DNA of 64,000 bases from G965233625 sp965233625. Its GTDB lineage: Bacteria > Planctomycetota > Planctomycetia > Pirellulales > Pirellulaceae. The notes under the pieces were generated by a model that was not told the origin of the DNA, searched no databases, and worked only from the letters and a program-made list of their open reading frames with translations. Shown here piece by piece: positions 1 to 9,265 of the stretch; the stretch's first letter is position 1; every line of letters begins with the position of its first letter. The translations under genes were made by a program, and so were the position numbers. The stretch is from the NCBI GenBank assembly GCA_965233625.1, contig OZ247499.1, forward strand, positions 5,642,001 to 5,706,000, given 5' to 3'.

Positions 1-1
1 G

Positions 2-1057
2 TTAAACACGCACCGCGAAGACGCCACCACGGGTGCGCCCGATGTGAAAGGTAAAGTCGTACTGGTCGATTTTTCAGCAACCTGGTGCGGCCCCTGCATC
101 AGGTCGCTTCCGCATGTGCAATCGCTCCGCGACACGTATGCGAAGGACGGTCTTGAAGTCATTGTCGTCACGAACGAAACCAAGGAGAAGTTTCAGGGGT
201 GGGCAAGTAAGAAGGGCATCACCATGCCGGTGGCCTACGGCGCGACGAAAACATGCAAAGAAAGCTTCGGCGCCCGGTCGTGGCCTTCGGGCTACCTGTT
301 CGATCATCATCAGAAGTTCATCGGTGAGGTTTCTCCTCAGGGCGTCCGGCTAGAGACACAGTTGAAGATGGCGCTCTATAAACGCGTTGACGCGCTTAAC
401 AAAATGGCCGGACCAGACGCGCGGCAACTGCCTATCAAGCATCTTGATCCAGACGTCCGGCTCCGGCGGTTGCAGAAGTATTACGACAAGTTTTCCTCCC
501 GCCGCGTCAAAGTCGTGCATGGCGAAGAGTCGGGCGCCGAGTTTGAACTGCAGACCACCAAAGATGGTAAGACCTCTCAAAGCGGCTATATTTCGGACCG
601 TCGTATCCCTTCCGATCCGATGCCTTCCCTTAAAGCCCTGAAGTGGTGGGGAACCAGGTCAGCGGATACGCCACCGGCAGCCAAAGGCAAAGTGAAACTT
701 TATCTGCTAACGGCCGGTGACGGGCCTTACTACGAGGAACTGAAACCCCTGGAAAAGCAATTCGCTGCCCAGCCGTTTCAACTGATCGTGTTAACGGGCA
801 AGGCCTCTCCGGAATTCCGCCAGAGCTGCACGGCGCCGATCGGTATTACCCATCAAAGTGGCGACAACAGCGTGCCGGAGCTATTGGGAATCTACGGCTA
901 TCCCTGCCTGGTGTTGACCGGCGCCGACGACAAGATCGCGCACATTGCTTACCTGGCGCCCAAGTCCTTCAACATGGACACAAGCCAGCTTGTCACCATT
1001 ACGGATGCGCCCGAAATCAGCAAACGCGTGCAGGAACTGCTTCGCAAGAAGAAGTAA
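2..1057 (+). CDS. thioredoxin-like (TlpA/ResA type) protein, 5' end cut by window
   Basis: The frame is open to the left edge, and the residues before the first possible start (GTG at 44) already read as coding, ending in the VVLVDF strand of a TlpA/ResA fold, so the true start is outside the window. The redox motif WCGPC follows directly, then a trx-like core with SWPSGYLFD as the cis-Pro loop. The last 120 residues look like a second thioredoxin-like fold (strand YLLTAG, later GYPCLVLTG as a cis-Pro-like loop) in which no CxxC is visible. Inferred role: extracytoplasmic thiol-disulfide exchange or cytochrome maturation. A signal peptide cannot be checked because the N-terminus is missing. 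Confidence 0.85.
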   Translation, partial: LNTHREDATTGAPDVKGKVVLVDFSATWCGPCIRSLPHVQSLRDTYAKDGLEVIVVTNETKEKFQGWASKKGITMPVAYGATKTCKESFGARSWPSGYLFDHHQKFIGEVSPQGVRLETQLKMALYKRVDALNKMAGPDARQLPIKHLDPDVRLRRLQKYYDKFSSRRVKVVHGEESGAEFELQTTKDGKTSQSGYISDRRIPSDPMPSLKALKWWGTRSADTPPAAKGKVKLYLLTAGDGPYYEELKPLEKQFAAQPFQLIVLTGKASPEFRQSCTAPIGITHQSGDNSVPELLGIYGYPCLVLTGADDKIAHIAYLAPKSFNMDTSQLVTITDAPEISKRVQELLRKKK

Positions 1058-1708
1058 GCGACACAAGTGGTTTGCCACGGCCCTTGAGGTCGTGATTTGG
1101 AAACTGGGCAAATAAGGTTAAACTCGTAATCTTCCGCCGCGTCCATCTTCACCCTGGCGCACACCGCGCAGTTGGCAACTAGCAATTTGTGGCAAAGTTG
1201 GTCTGAAGCAGCTATTTAACCTGCCTTACCAGATGCCGGGTTGAGTGTGAATTCCAGCTTCACAACAGTCTGCGCAAGTTGCCTGGTCTGCCAGACGATC
1301 TTCGGAAATGCTGATCGTTGGAACAACCGTTTTGAATTTGCCGTGGTGATCTTCCGATAAATTCTTTGCGGGAGACTGTCTGCTGCCTGCTCGCTCGTTC
1401 CAGGCGCCAGCAGCGGCACTTCTTGCATGGCGATGCAATGCTGTCATCTTCGCCCTTTGTTGACTTTGCCGACTACACGAGATCCGGACAACCGCATGAT
1501 CATGTTATTCAAGGCAGGTCGCTAATGGGTGCTTTTCCAATGATTTATCCGGGTCACTGACGGATTCGCCTTTCGACCCACTCTATGCATGAGATTGCAC
1601 GCCAGCTTGCAGCGTGCCCGTGTGTGGAGATTTACAGCGCCGCAACGCTTCGCCGTCCCCCCGGTTTTCATTCATACCCTGGTACACCATCTGTAAGGCC
1701 CCTCTAAG
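1058..1708. other. intergenic region without a recognisable gene
   Basis: About 650 bases between the thioredoxin-like gene and the next exported protein. Short open frames exist on both strands (for example 1366-1560 plus and 1216-1428 minus), but none has a credible ribosome site or recognisable sequence. No RNA gene, repeat or terminator with a T-run was seen. It probably holds the promoter of the gene starting at 1709. Confidence 0.5.
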
Positions 1709-3154
1709 ATGAGCCAGCATTTACGCTTAACCGCGTTGATTGTTACCCTCTGTTTCGTTCCGTGCGTCGAAGGGATTCAAGCAGAAGAACCAGCGTCTGC
1801 AGTTGTTCAGCAGGTCGCCGTCGCCAAGCCGCGTAAGACGGCTGACGGCTTCACCCCCGTTCCCGAAGCAACGCCCGGCGTCGTGGCCAATCCCTTCAAG
1901 CCTGAGGAACCAGCGGAAGACAGCGAAACCAGCAAGATCGTCAATCCGCCTGCCGTCACCATTGCCAAGCCGCAGCCCAAACCCGTCGCCAAGCCGGAAA
2001 ACAGCAAGCCATCCGCGACAGCCGCTCCCGTTGAAACCGCCCCGGTAACAACGTCGCCCGCCACCGCGACGCCTTCTGCCAAGGTTGCTCCAGAAACGAC
2101 GGAAACACCTGCAGCGCGTGTGCAGACCGTTCCGGTCGAGCCAGAACTCTCTGCCGAAATGTTGCGTCTGCGCAGTAAGCTCCGCCGCGTGCTAGGGCAA
2201 TATTACATGAAGCCGGACGACACCACCTCGCACAGCCCGTGGGGTGTGATGCACGCCTTCCTGCCCTTTGGCGTCGACACCGATATCCTGGATCGAGGCG
2301 AGCGTAAAAACGCAATTGCGTTCCTGGCCTACAACGGTATGGCTCGCGGTCGCCGCCTGCTTTACACCCGTGGTGGCGCCATTCACGGCTACCAGGGGCC
2401 CGGCGTTCAGGGGCACGCTGGACAGTTCCTCGCCATGCTGGCACAGTCGCGCGTGAAGATCACGTATCCTCTTGTCGTCGGCAATGAACAGTTCACGGTG
2501 AAAGACCTTGTCCGTACGGAAATGCTGTCGTGCAAAGCCAACACAGAGTTAACCTTCAAGCTGATCGGGCTCTCGCATTACCTGGAATCCGACGCGGTAT
2601 GGCGTAGCAGCGATGGCGAAACCTGGACCATCCAGCGCCTGATCCGCGAAGAAATGCGTCAGCCAATCAACGGCGCCGCCTGCGGTGGCATTCACCGCCT
2701 GATGGGTCTTAGCTACGCCATCAACCGCCGTCGCAAGCGGGGCGAACCCGTCAACGGCGAATGGGCGCGGGCACAGTATTACGTTAACCGTTACATGTCG
2801 TACGCCCTACGGATGCAGAACCGCGATGGCAGCTTCAGCACCGGCTGGTTTGAAGAACGCGGCGCCGACACCGATGTGGAACGCCGTCTGTACACCACCG
2901 GCCACACGCTTGAGTGGCTCGTCTTCTCGGCTCCTGATCATCAGCTGGACGACTACCGAATCAAGAACGCCGTCCACCATCTCGCCAATCTGATGTCGTC
3001 CAACCGCCACGTCGATCTGCCCATCGGGCCTAAAGGCCACGCGCTCCGGGCGCTCGCCCTGTACGATCAACGCAAGTTCGGCGGCAAGCTAGGACTAGGC
3101 GGCGGCCGGGAACTGATGCGGCAGGCCCAGCTAAGCTCCGCCCAAAGCCGGTAA
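1709..3154 (+). CDS. exported (alpha/alpha)-toroid-like protein of unknown function
   Basis: 481 residues. Residues 1-25 form a Sec-type signal peptide (hydrophobic stretch LTALIVTLCFVPCV, then AEEP). Residues 30-145 are a Pro/Ala/Thr-rich linker, suggesting an extended spacer to the cell surface. From about 150 to 460 there is a helical domain with spaced HSPWGVMHAFLPFG, GHAGQFLAMLAQ, GACGGIHRLMGLSY, RDGSFSTGWF and TTGHTLEWLVF segments. The QNRDGSFSTGWF motif and the regular helix pairs resemble prenyltransferase/terpenoid-cyclase-like alpha-alpha toroids, a recurrent planctomycete exoprotein type. The function is unknown; no catalytic DxDD or DCTA motif was found, so cyclase activity is not claimed. 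Confidence 0.75.
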   Translation: MSQHLRLTALIVTLCFVPCVEGIQAEEPASAVVQQVAVAKPRKTADGFTPVPEATPGVVANPFKPEEPAEDSETSKIVNPPAVTIAKPQPKPVAKPENSKPSATAAPVETAPVTTSPATATPSAKVAPETTETPAARVQTVPVEPELSAEMLRLRSKLRRVLGQYYMKPDDTTSHSPWGVMHAFLPFGVDTDILDRGERKNAIAFLAYNGMARGRRLLYTRGGAIHGYQGPGVQGHAGQFLAMLAQSRVKITYPLVVGNEQFTVKDLVRTEMLSCKANTELTFKLIGLSHYLESDAVWRSSDGETWTIQRLIREEMRQPINGAACGGIHRLMGLSYAINRRRKRGEPVNGEWARAQYYVNRYMSYALRMQNRDGSFSTGWFEERGADTDVERRLYTTGHTLEWLVFSAPDHQLDDYRIKNAVHHLANLMSSNRHVDLPIGPKGHALRALALYDQRKFGGKLGLGGGRELMRQAQLSSAQSR

Positions 3155-3170
3155 CCACATCTGGTCCCCG

Positions 3171-3200
3171 CGCCCCTCCGGGGAGGTGGTTAGGGTGAGG
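3171..3200. repeat. short GC-rich dispersed repeat copy
   Basis: Just after the stop at 3154 lies a CCCCTCCGGGGAGGTGG segment followed by TTAGGGTGAGG. The pattern is related to the two arms of the element at 55356-55521. The CCCCTCCGGGG core can fold on itself. It is probably a dispersed intergenic repeat and may help transcription end here. Confidence 0.4.
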
Positions 3201-3320
3201 AGACGGTATTTAGTCGCTCAAGTAGCGAAGGCGACGTGTTTTTTTGTAGCTCTGCGGCAACGTGTTTAGAATGATGGGTTGTTTGAATCGCCCCATATCT
3301 AATTGCTCGCAGGTCCATGG

Positions 3321-3956
3321 ATGAATCAGAACGCTTTGTTGCTGACCGTCGCTCTTCTGCTAACCGCCACGCCATCCATCGCCGCAGAGAAGCCTTGGGT
3401 TCCGCTGTTCAACGGTAAAACGCTGCAAGGCTGGACGCCGCTTGCCCAAGGCGATGTAAAGGCGGTCGACGGCGAAATTCAGATGCTCTCGACCAAGGCC
3501 AATCTCTGGCTGCTGCACGAAGGCCGCTTCGACAACTTTGAATTGACGGTGGAAGCGAAGATGCCGGCCGATGCGTATAACTCTGGCATCGGCTTCCGCT
3601 GTGTGGCGCCAGAGAAAGCCAACGGCAAGGGCCGCGCGCGGTTGCAAGGCTATCAGTGCGAAATCGACCGCAGTAAAAGCGGCATGGTGTACGCCATCGG
3701 GTCGGGCTGGGTCTGGCCGAAATCCGCTGCGGAGAAGCAGGCCTTCAACACCGCCGCCAGAGATGTCTTTAAGAACGACCAGTGGAACAGCTTCCGCATC
3801 CGCTGCCAGGGCGACCACTTGCAAATCTGGATCAACGGTAAAGCCATCGCCGACATCCGCGACGGCCGTTTAACCAGCGGCCGCATCGCCCTGCAACACC
3901 ACGGCAAAGGCGGCCTGCACCGCTTCCGGAATATCAAGATCCGCGACCTGAATTAG
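3321..3956 (+). CDS. exported DUF1080 / 3-keto-disaccharide hydrolase-type protein
   Basis: 211 residues from ATG 3321, the start that gives a clean signal peptide (MNQNALLLTVALLLTATPSIAA); a TTG at 3303 only adds six residues. The mature part starts with the DUF1080 hallmark PLFNGKTLQGW, followed by ANLWLLHEG, a GIGFRC segment, and QWNSFRIRCQGDHLQIWINGK, the usual beta-jelly-roll (LamG/concanavalin-like) core. It ends with GRIALQHHGKGG and FRNIKIRDL, the standard end of the family. The family is greatly expanded in planctomycetes and includes enzymes acting on 3-keto-glycosides; the substrate here is not predictable. Predicted location is the periplasm or cell surface. Confidence 0.9.
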   Translation: MNQNALLLTVALLLTATPSIAAEKPWVPLFNGKTLQGWTPLAQGDVKAVDGEIQMLSTKANLWLLHEGRFDNFELTVEAKMPADAYNSGIGFRCVAPEKANGKGRARLQGYQCEIDRSKSGMVYAIGSGWVWPKSAAEKQAFNTAARDVFKNDQWNSFRIRCQGDHLQIWINGKAIADIRDGRLTSGRIALQHHGKGGLHRFRNIKIRDLN

Positions 3957-3983
3957 CAACGCAGTTTTCGCGACTGCGTGCGA

Positions 3984-6900
3984 TTATTCCCAGTCGCCGT
4001 ACTGGTCAAAGATGAATTCCAGGGCTGAGGTTTCCGCTCTGGGGTTGGCGCCAACCGCAGCGTGGGCGGCCACTTCTTCGATGCCGGTCGCTTCGACGGA
4101 GCTATCGTCGCCGAGCAGGCTGAAGTAGTGACCGCGGCCCGTTAGCGTCGAGCCGGATGCGACGTCCCGCAGGATGGCGGTGTCGTGCCCGCCGCCGCCC
4201 ACGATGCGTACACTGCCAAAGTTCGACACCTTGGCGGCGCCGCCGGCGTGTTGCATTTCGGTGATGCCGGCTGAGGATACGAAGGTTTCGTTGGCGGCGG
4301 AGCCGTACAGCAGTGCGGTGTCGGTTCCTGTGGTCGAGATCGCTTCCACCTGACTGAAACCTGTCACACGGTTGTAGTAGCCGTTGCCGCGCATGATGTT
4401 GTGGCGTGTTGAAGCGATAAACGAATCGTCGCCCGCAGAGTCGTGCAACACTGCCGAATCGTTGCCGCCGGCGTTGGCGTAGGCGTAGACGCGGGCGAAA
4501 CCTTCGGCGCGTAGTTCATTGCCGGTGGTCGTCAGCGTGGCGTGGTCAGCATGTCCTGTGAAAACGTCGTCGCCCACGCTGTCGTAAAACGTGGCCGAAT
4601 CGTAGCCCGCTGATGAATGGGCGCGGACGGCATCGAACCCGGTGACGATGTTCATATACCCTTCGCCACGCATCACGCTGGCATTCGAGCGGCCGATAAA
4701 GCGGTCGGTTCCGGCCGAGTCATACAATGTCGCGGTGTCGTGGCCGCTGGTCGCGTAAACATCCACCCGCGTAAAGCCGTGGGCGGTGTTCTGATAGTTA
4801 TCGCCGCTGAAGGTCGCTTCGGTGGACGACGCCGCGAAGTGTTCGTCGGCAGCGGTATCCACCATCCGCACAGCGTCGTAACCGCTGCCGCCGCTGGTGG
4901 CGTCTACTTCTTCAAACCCGCGGGCAAAGTTGTAATAGCCCACGCCCTGCATCGTGCTGTACTGTGCGCGGGCGTAAAAATAATCGTTCCCGGCTGTACC
5001 GGCTAACGCAGCGGTGTCGTGGCCGCCTTCGCCATAGGCGTAAACGCGGGTGAAGTTGTGGGCGGTGTTCTGGAAGCCTTCGCCCGATAGCGTGGCCGAG
5101 GTGGCGCCTGCCGCAAAATGGTCGGCGCCATCGGTTCCGTAAAGATACGCTTTGTCAGAACCGCCGCCGCCGCGGGCGTCGATCACCGCAATACCTTCGG
5201 CCGTTACCTGATAGCTGGCGGAGGTCAGGCTGCCACCGCCTTGCGAAAGACGCAGCGTATCCTGAGCGGCAGAACCAGTCAGTGACAGATTGTCGTCACC
5301 GCCGCCGCCTTGGAAATCGACTGCGGTAACGTCCGCTGCATCGAAGCTATAGGACACGCCATTGACCGTTACTTCGTGCTGTGGCCCGGCAACAAAGCCA
5401 AAACTATCATCGCCCGCCGTGCCGTTGACGGTGACGCGGCCCGCCTCAACGCGGATCATGTTCGTAACGCGGAGATCCACTTGATCGTGCGAACCGGTGG
5501 CACGCAGTTCAAACACCTGGCCTTCATAAGCTTCGATATCAATCCGCTGGTTCAGCGCGTTCTGTGAAGAGCCGACAAGCTCTCCATTGCTATAAAGCTC
5601 CAGGTTTACATTTCCGTCCGCATGCGCCAGGGCGGCTTCGATCGTAAGAAGGCCGTCGCTGCTGGCCGCAAACGCGTAGCGTGCTTCGCCGTCGATGTTC
5701 TCCCCGGACGCCAGTCGCTGGGCAATGACGCCCCATTCGCTCACGACAGGCGCCACTTCAACCGGCGGCAAGGCTTCTGCTTCAAAGGCTGACGTAATCG
5801 TGTAGTTGCCGTTACCGGTCGAAGAACTGATGGCGAACGTATAGGTGTTTCCTTCCACCACTTCTAGTTGCAACGCGTCGCCTGTGGCTTGAATCCCGGC
5901 GCCGTCGACCTGCCACTGCGCATCAACCGCGGTGCTGACCTCCGCCGTAAACGTCGCCGTGCCGTTGCCGGTGGCGGTGAAGGTGAAATAGTCCTGGTCG
6001 CCCGTTGTTTCGAGCACGCCACTGATGCTCTCTCCGCCCGACACAACGCCCAGATTGTGGGCATCGGCCGCGGTCGAACCGAAATCGTCAACCGTTTCAG
6101 CGTCGACCGTGTTAATGTTGGCCATGATGTCGTCGATAGCGGCTTGCAGATTCAGCCGCCGGTACGTGTTGCCCGTTTCCGCATCGAAGATTTCATCGCC
6201 GGTGTTGTAAAGCTGATCGTAGATATCATCCTGCGTGATGTTTTCCTGCCCGGCAAAGGTCATCGCTTCACGCACCAGCACACTGGCGCCCGCCAGATAG
6301 GGCGCGGCCATGCTTGTTCCGCTGGATGTGGCGAAGTACGACGAGGGACCGTCCATACCGAATAGATGCGACGGCACCGTGCTGGAAATACGCTCGCCCG
6401 GCGCGGCAATCACTTTATCGGCCCGCTGGCTGTAATAGCTCAGTTCCCCGTCTGCGTTCACACTGGCGGCCGCCGTCACGTACTCGCTGGACGCCGGATA
6501 ACTCAGCGCGTCCGGCGCGGCGGTGGAGAAGGAATTGCCGGCGGAGATTGAGATAAAGATGCCTGCGTCTTCCAGCATCTTCAACTCGTCGTCAAGCTGC
6601 ATCATGGTGGCCGCGTCGGACTCGAGGCTGACGCCGATCGACATGTTCACCGTGGTGATGCTGTTCTCGAAGGTGTGCTGATTGTCGTGCACCCACCGCA
6701 ACGCGTTTTCAATCCACTCAATCTCCGAGTTGCCAACGTCATCAAAAACGCGCAGGCCCACCACATCAACGCCCGGCGCCACGCCGAGCGCATCGCTGTC
6801 GTCGCTGGCCAGAATGCCGGTTACATGCGTTCCATGAAAACTCAGCGGGCCGTCGTCATAAGGGTCCGTGTCGTTCTCGGCGAAGTCGTATCCGCCGACG

Positions 6901-7232
6901 ACGCGGAAGTCTTCGCCCAGACCGCCACCCAGCGCGTAATGATCCCACGCAATGCCGCTATCAATCACGGCCACGGTCTGCCCGGCGCCGGTGAAGCCGT
7001 AGTTTTCGTGCACGTAGCTCACGCCGCTATTATCGTGCGCCGCATTGAGCGAACCGTCGGACTGGCCAAAGCTGAAGAAGCCGGACTGAAACACAGTGTC
7101 AGACTCTGGCGCCGGTTCAGGCGCGGCTGCCAGTGGATCGACCACACCCACGCCCGAAAGCGCGATGATCTGCTCGAATTCTTCAAACTTTACCTGGCGA
7201 TCTAGATCGCGGATGTTCTTCCCGTTGTCCAT
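3984..7232 (-). CDS. S8 subtilisin-like serine protease with C-terminal tandem beta repeats
   Basis: 1082 residues. The catalytic triad is visible as Asp91 (AVIDSGI), His133 (FHGTHVTG) and Ser307 (SSGTSMAAP), with oxyanion Asn233 (SAGNS). Residues 390-480 look like a PPC-type domain (DYFTFTATGNGTATFTAEV). From about 600 to 1030 there are tandem units of about 45-50 residues with the plan GxDxAxLxDSAGxDxF, then MxGxGYxN and GFxxVxAY, an Asp/Gly-rich beta architecture like those in large planctomycete exoproteins. No classical Sec signal peptide is present; the N-terminus has VKFEEFEQIIALSG before an Ala/Pro-rich linker, possibly a planctomycete-type export leader (inference). The partly degenerate repeats could bind calcium, but no consensus GGxGxDxUx nonapeptides are clear. 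Confidence 0.9.
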   Translation of the reverse strand: MDNGKNIRDLDRQVKFEEFEQIIALSGVGVVDPLAAAPEPAPESDTVFQSGFFSFGQSDGSLNAAHDNSGVSYVHENYGFTGAGQTVAVIDSGIAWDHYALGGGLGEDFRVVGGYDFAENDTDPYDDGPLSFHGTHVTGILASDDSDALGVAPGVDVVGLRVFDDVGNSEIEWIENALRWVHDNQHTFENSITTVNMSIGVSLESDAATMMQLDDELKMLEDAGIFISISAGNSFSTAAPDALSYPASSEYVTAAASVNADGELSYYSQRADKVIAAPGERISSTVPSHLFGMDGPSSYFATSSGTSMAAPYLAGASVLVREAMTFAGQENITQDDIYDQLYNTGDEIFDAETGNTYRRLNLQAAIDDIMANINTVDAETVDDFGSTAADAHNLGVVSGGESISGVLETTGDQDYFTFTATGNGTATFTAEVSTAVDAQWQVDGAGIQATGDALQLEVVEGNTYTFAISSSTGNGNYTITSAFEAEALPPVEVAPVVSEWGVIAQRLASGENIDGEARYAFAASSDGLLTIEAALAHADGNVNLELYSNGELVGSSQNALNQRIDIEAYEGQVFELRATGSHDQVDLRVTNMIRVEAGRVTVNGTAGDDSFGFVAGPQHEVTVNGVSYSFDAADVTAVDFQGGGGDDNLSLTGSAAQDTLRLSQGGGSLTSASYQVTAEGIAVIDARGGGGSDKAYLYGTDGADHFAAGATSATLSGEGFQNTAHNFTRVYAYGEGGHDTAALAGTAGNDYFYARAQYSTMQGVGYYNFARGFEEVDATSGGSGYDAVRMVDTAADEHFAASSTEATFSGDNYQNTAHGFTRVDVYATSGHDTATLYDSAGTDRFIGRSNASVMRGEGYMNIVTGFDAVRAHSSAGYDSATFYDSVGDDVFTGHADHATLTTTGNELRAEGFARVYAYANAGGNDSAVLHDSAGDDSFIASTRHNIMRGNGYYNRVTGFSQVEAISTTGTDTALLYGSAANETFVSSAGITEMQHAGGAAKVSNFGSVRIVGGGGHDTAILRDVASGSTLTGRGHYFSLLGDDSSVEATGIEEVAAHAAVGANPRAETSALEFIFDQYGDWE

Positions 7233-7555
7233 TCAGACGGCCTCAAATCCGGTGCTTCTTAAACGAACCGGCCGCGAGCAGCGTACTTCATGTGACCACA
7301 GGGAGAACCGGTTGAGCCGGTTGCGGGCCGTCTGTTCTCCGCAAAACGCGTTACGTCCTGCGGATTTCAGTTGACGCTGCTTAGCTATGACCTAACGGGG
7401 AGAAACGGTCACACGGCATGTAGCTTCTGGAATAAACCCTTCGCTTTTAGAAGCATAGGTCGCCGTTAGCTGCACGCTGCTGGGTGTTCAATACGCTGCC
7501 AAGGTGCGATATTTAGAAGGTGTCGCAGTCGTGTTCAGGCGAAGAAAGGAACCAA

Positions 7556-8410
7556 GTGCCCCTGCGTGTAAAGTGTCCTGCTTGCGGCGCCCGCACCGTT
7601 GCTGATAAAGGTTACGCCGGGCAGCGTGGTCCCTGCCGTCATTGTGGCAAGAGCTTCGTGGTGGCGCGGCCGGGATGTGGCTGCGGGGGCTGGATTATGC
7701 TGACGGTCGTGCTGTTACTGGTCATCAGCATTCCGGCCGTTTTCTTCCTGATCGTCGATCAGGCGCAGCGCGCCGACCTGCGGCGGCAGCAACAGCAGCA
7801 ATGCACTTCCAGGCTCAGGAGACTGCACGAAGCGCTGTTGGCTTATCATGCAGATCACGGCGCCTTCCCGCCTGCGTACACAACCAACGAAGCGGGCGAA
7901 CCGCTTCATAGCTGGCGCGTGCTGTTGTTGCCTTATCTGGGCCGGCGGGAGCAGGCCATCTACCGTTCGATACGGCTGGACGAACCGTGGAACAGCCCGC
8001 AAAACCGGATGAGGTTTCGCACCACGCCGGATGCATATCGCTGCCCGGCGACGGCCCACGGCCGGCAGGTGATGTATTTCGCAGTGACCGGGCGGGACGC
8101 AGTCTTTAGTCCGGAGGGCGCCATCAAGCAGGCGGATATCACAGACCCAGCCTCACAAACCGTGCTGTTGATCGAGGCGCCACGCGTTGATGCGAAGTGG
8201 ATGGAGCCAGTGGATATCGACGCCAGAACCTTCACCTTCGCCGATACGCCAGGCGCTGCGGCCTACTGGCAGACGGGGCATGGAGATGGCGCCCACGCGC
8301 TGATGGCCGATGGCAGCGTGCACTACCTGAAGAACAGCGTCTCGCTGCCAACGCTCCGCAAACTATTCAACCGCCACGATGGCGAGAAGATATCCGCACG
8401 CTCTTACTGA
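7556..8410 (+). CDS. DUF1559-like membrane-anchored protein with N-terminal zinc ribbon
   Basis: 284 residues from GTG 7556, preferred over an in-frame GTG at 7520 because AAAGGA lies 5-6 bases before it. A zinc ribbon comes first (CPACG ... CRHCG), then a transmembrane helix (IMLTVVLLLVISIPAVFFLIV). An extracytoplasmic part follows with LRRLHEALLAYHADHGAFPPAY, SWRVLLLPYLG and HGDGAHALMADGSVHYL, the features of the planctomycete DUF1559 family, whose C-terminal H-x-DG signature ends in DGSV. The usual type IV pilin-like N-terminus of that family is replaced by the zinc ribbon and membrane anchor. Function unknown. Confidence 0.85.
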   Translation: MPLRVKCPACGARTVADKGYAGQRGPCRHCGKSFVVARPGCGCGGWIMLTVVLLLVISIPAVFFLIVDQAQRADLRRQQQQQCTSRLRRLHEALLAYHADHGAFPPAYTTNEAGEPLHSWRVLLLPYLGRREQAIYRSIRLDEPWNSPQNRMRFRTTPDAYRCPATAHGRQVMYFAVTGRDAVFSPEGAIKQADITDPASQTVLLIEAPRVDAKWMEPVDIDARTFTFADTPGAAAYWQTGHGDGAHALMADGSVHYLKNSVSLPTLRKLFNRHDGEKISARSY

Positions 8411-8464
8411 GCATTCACCGGATGAAGACGTTGAAAGGGACTTTGTCGAGAGATGTGCCGGCGA

Positions 8465-9112
8465 TTACTCTTCTCCCGCCAGACCGCTGAAATAACTTTC
8501 TACAACATTGCCGTTGGTCAGTTGCGGAGCGGCGTTTTCGTCACTGGTTTTTGTTTGCACTGGGGCGCCTGGATTTTTGGGGGCGGTGGGTGGTGTGATG
8601 TTGTAGGCTTCGGCGGCGGGGACGTTGGCGTAGGTGGGCTGGAACATGCCTAGCGGCCAGAACAGCAGCGTGGCGGCGATGATGAGAATGGCGGCGGTGG
8701 CGAGCAGCCCGGCGGGTGCGGAGAGCGGGGCGGCGGTTTGGAGCGGGTGGGCGGCGAGTTGTTTGCCGGCTTCACGCTGCTGCATCCGCCAGATGGCTTT
8801 GTCCTGATGTTCGCCGGCTTCCAGCGCCGTGATCGTACGATCTTGCAGGTCGAATTTTTCATCCACCCGCCGCGCGGCCCCGGTCCAGTCGTTGGGCGTC
8901 AGCCATCGCAACAGCCCATACGCTACCGTCGCGACAACAACCACGACAATTGCGACAACGGCCAGTAGCCAGCCGCCGGTGTACAGACGCAGTACGCCCA
9001 ACCCCAGCGCAGCCGCTGCCGACCACCGCAACGCCACGGCAGCCGACTCGATAGCGGTTTGCATGCGGATACGCTGGCAGACGGGTTTCAGCAGGTTCTG
9101 GATTTCGGACAT
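8465..9112 (-). CDS. two-helix membrane protein of unknown function (DUF4175-like N-terminus)
   Basis: 215 residues from ATG 9112; a longer frame to 9175 exists, but the protein-like sequence starts at MSEIQNLLKPV. Two closely spaced hydrophobic segments follow (AAAALGLGVLRLY and LLAVVAIVVVVVATVAYGLL), then WTGAARRVDEKFDLQDRTITALE. That soluble segment resembles the start of long planctomycete membrane proteins of the DUF4175 type. A third membrane segment lies near residue 150 (LLATAAILIIAATLLFWPLG). The C-terminal tail is Pro/Asn rich. At 215 residues it is much shorter than those relatives, so it may be a cut-down version. No catalytic motif was recognised. Confidence 0.65.
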   Translation of the reverse strand: MSEIQNLLKPVCQRIRMQTAIESAAVALRWSAAAALGLGVLRLYTGGWLLAVVAIVVVVVATVAYGLLRWLTPNDWTGAARRVDEKFDLQDRTITALEAGEHQDKAIWRMQQREAGKQLAAHPLQTAAPLSAPAGLLATAAILIIAATLLFWPLGMFQPTYANVPAAEAYNITPPTAPKNPGAPVQTKTSDENAAPQLTNGNVVESYFSGLAGEE

Positions 9113-9176
9113 TGGCTGCGTTTGAACTTGTTGTAGACGTATGACGTTCTGCCCTGATTGTAACCTGCACGGCATG

Positions 9177-9213
9177 CAAAAGGGGCGAGCAGTCTTAGAC
9201 CACTCGCCCCTTT
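9177..9213 (-). terminator. intrinsic terminator of the Hint-domain gene
   Basis: Reading the minus strand, AAAGGGGCGAG pairs with CTCGCCCCTTT across a 13-base loop, and the descending arm runs into TTTT. It begins about 50 bases after the stop codon at 9266 and is correctly placed to end that transcript. Confidence 0.8.
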
Positions 9214-9265
9214 CGATTTTCTACCCACATGTACTGTGAAGCGTTCCTGCGAACACTTCGAGACG

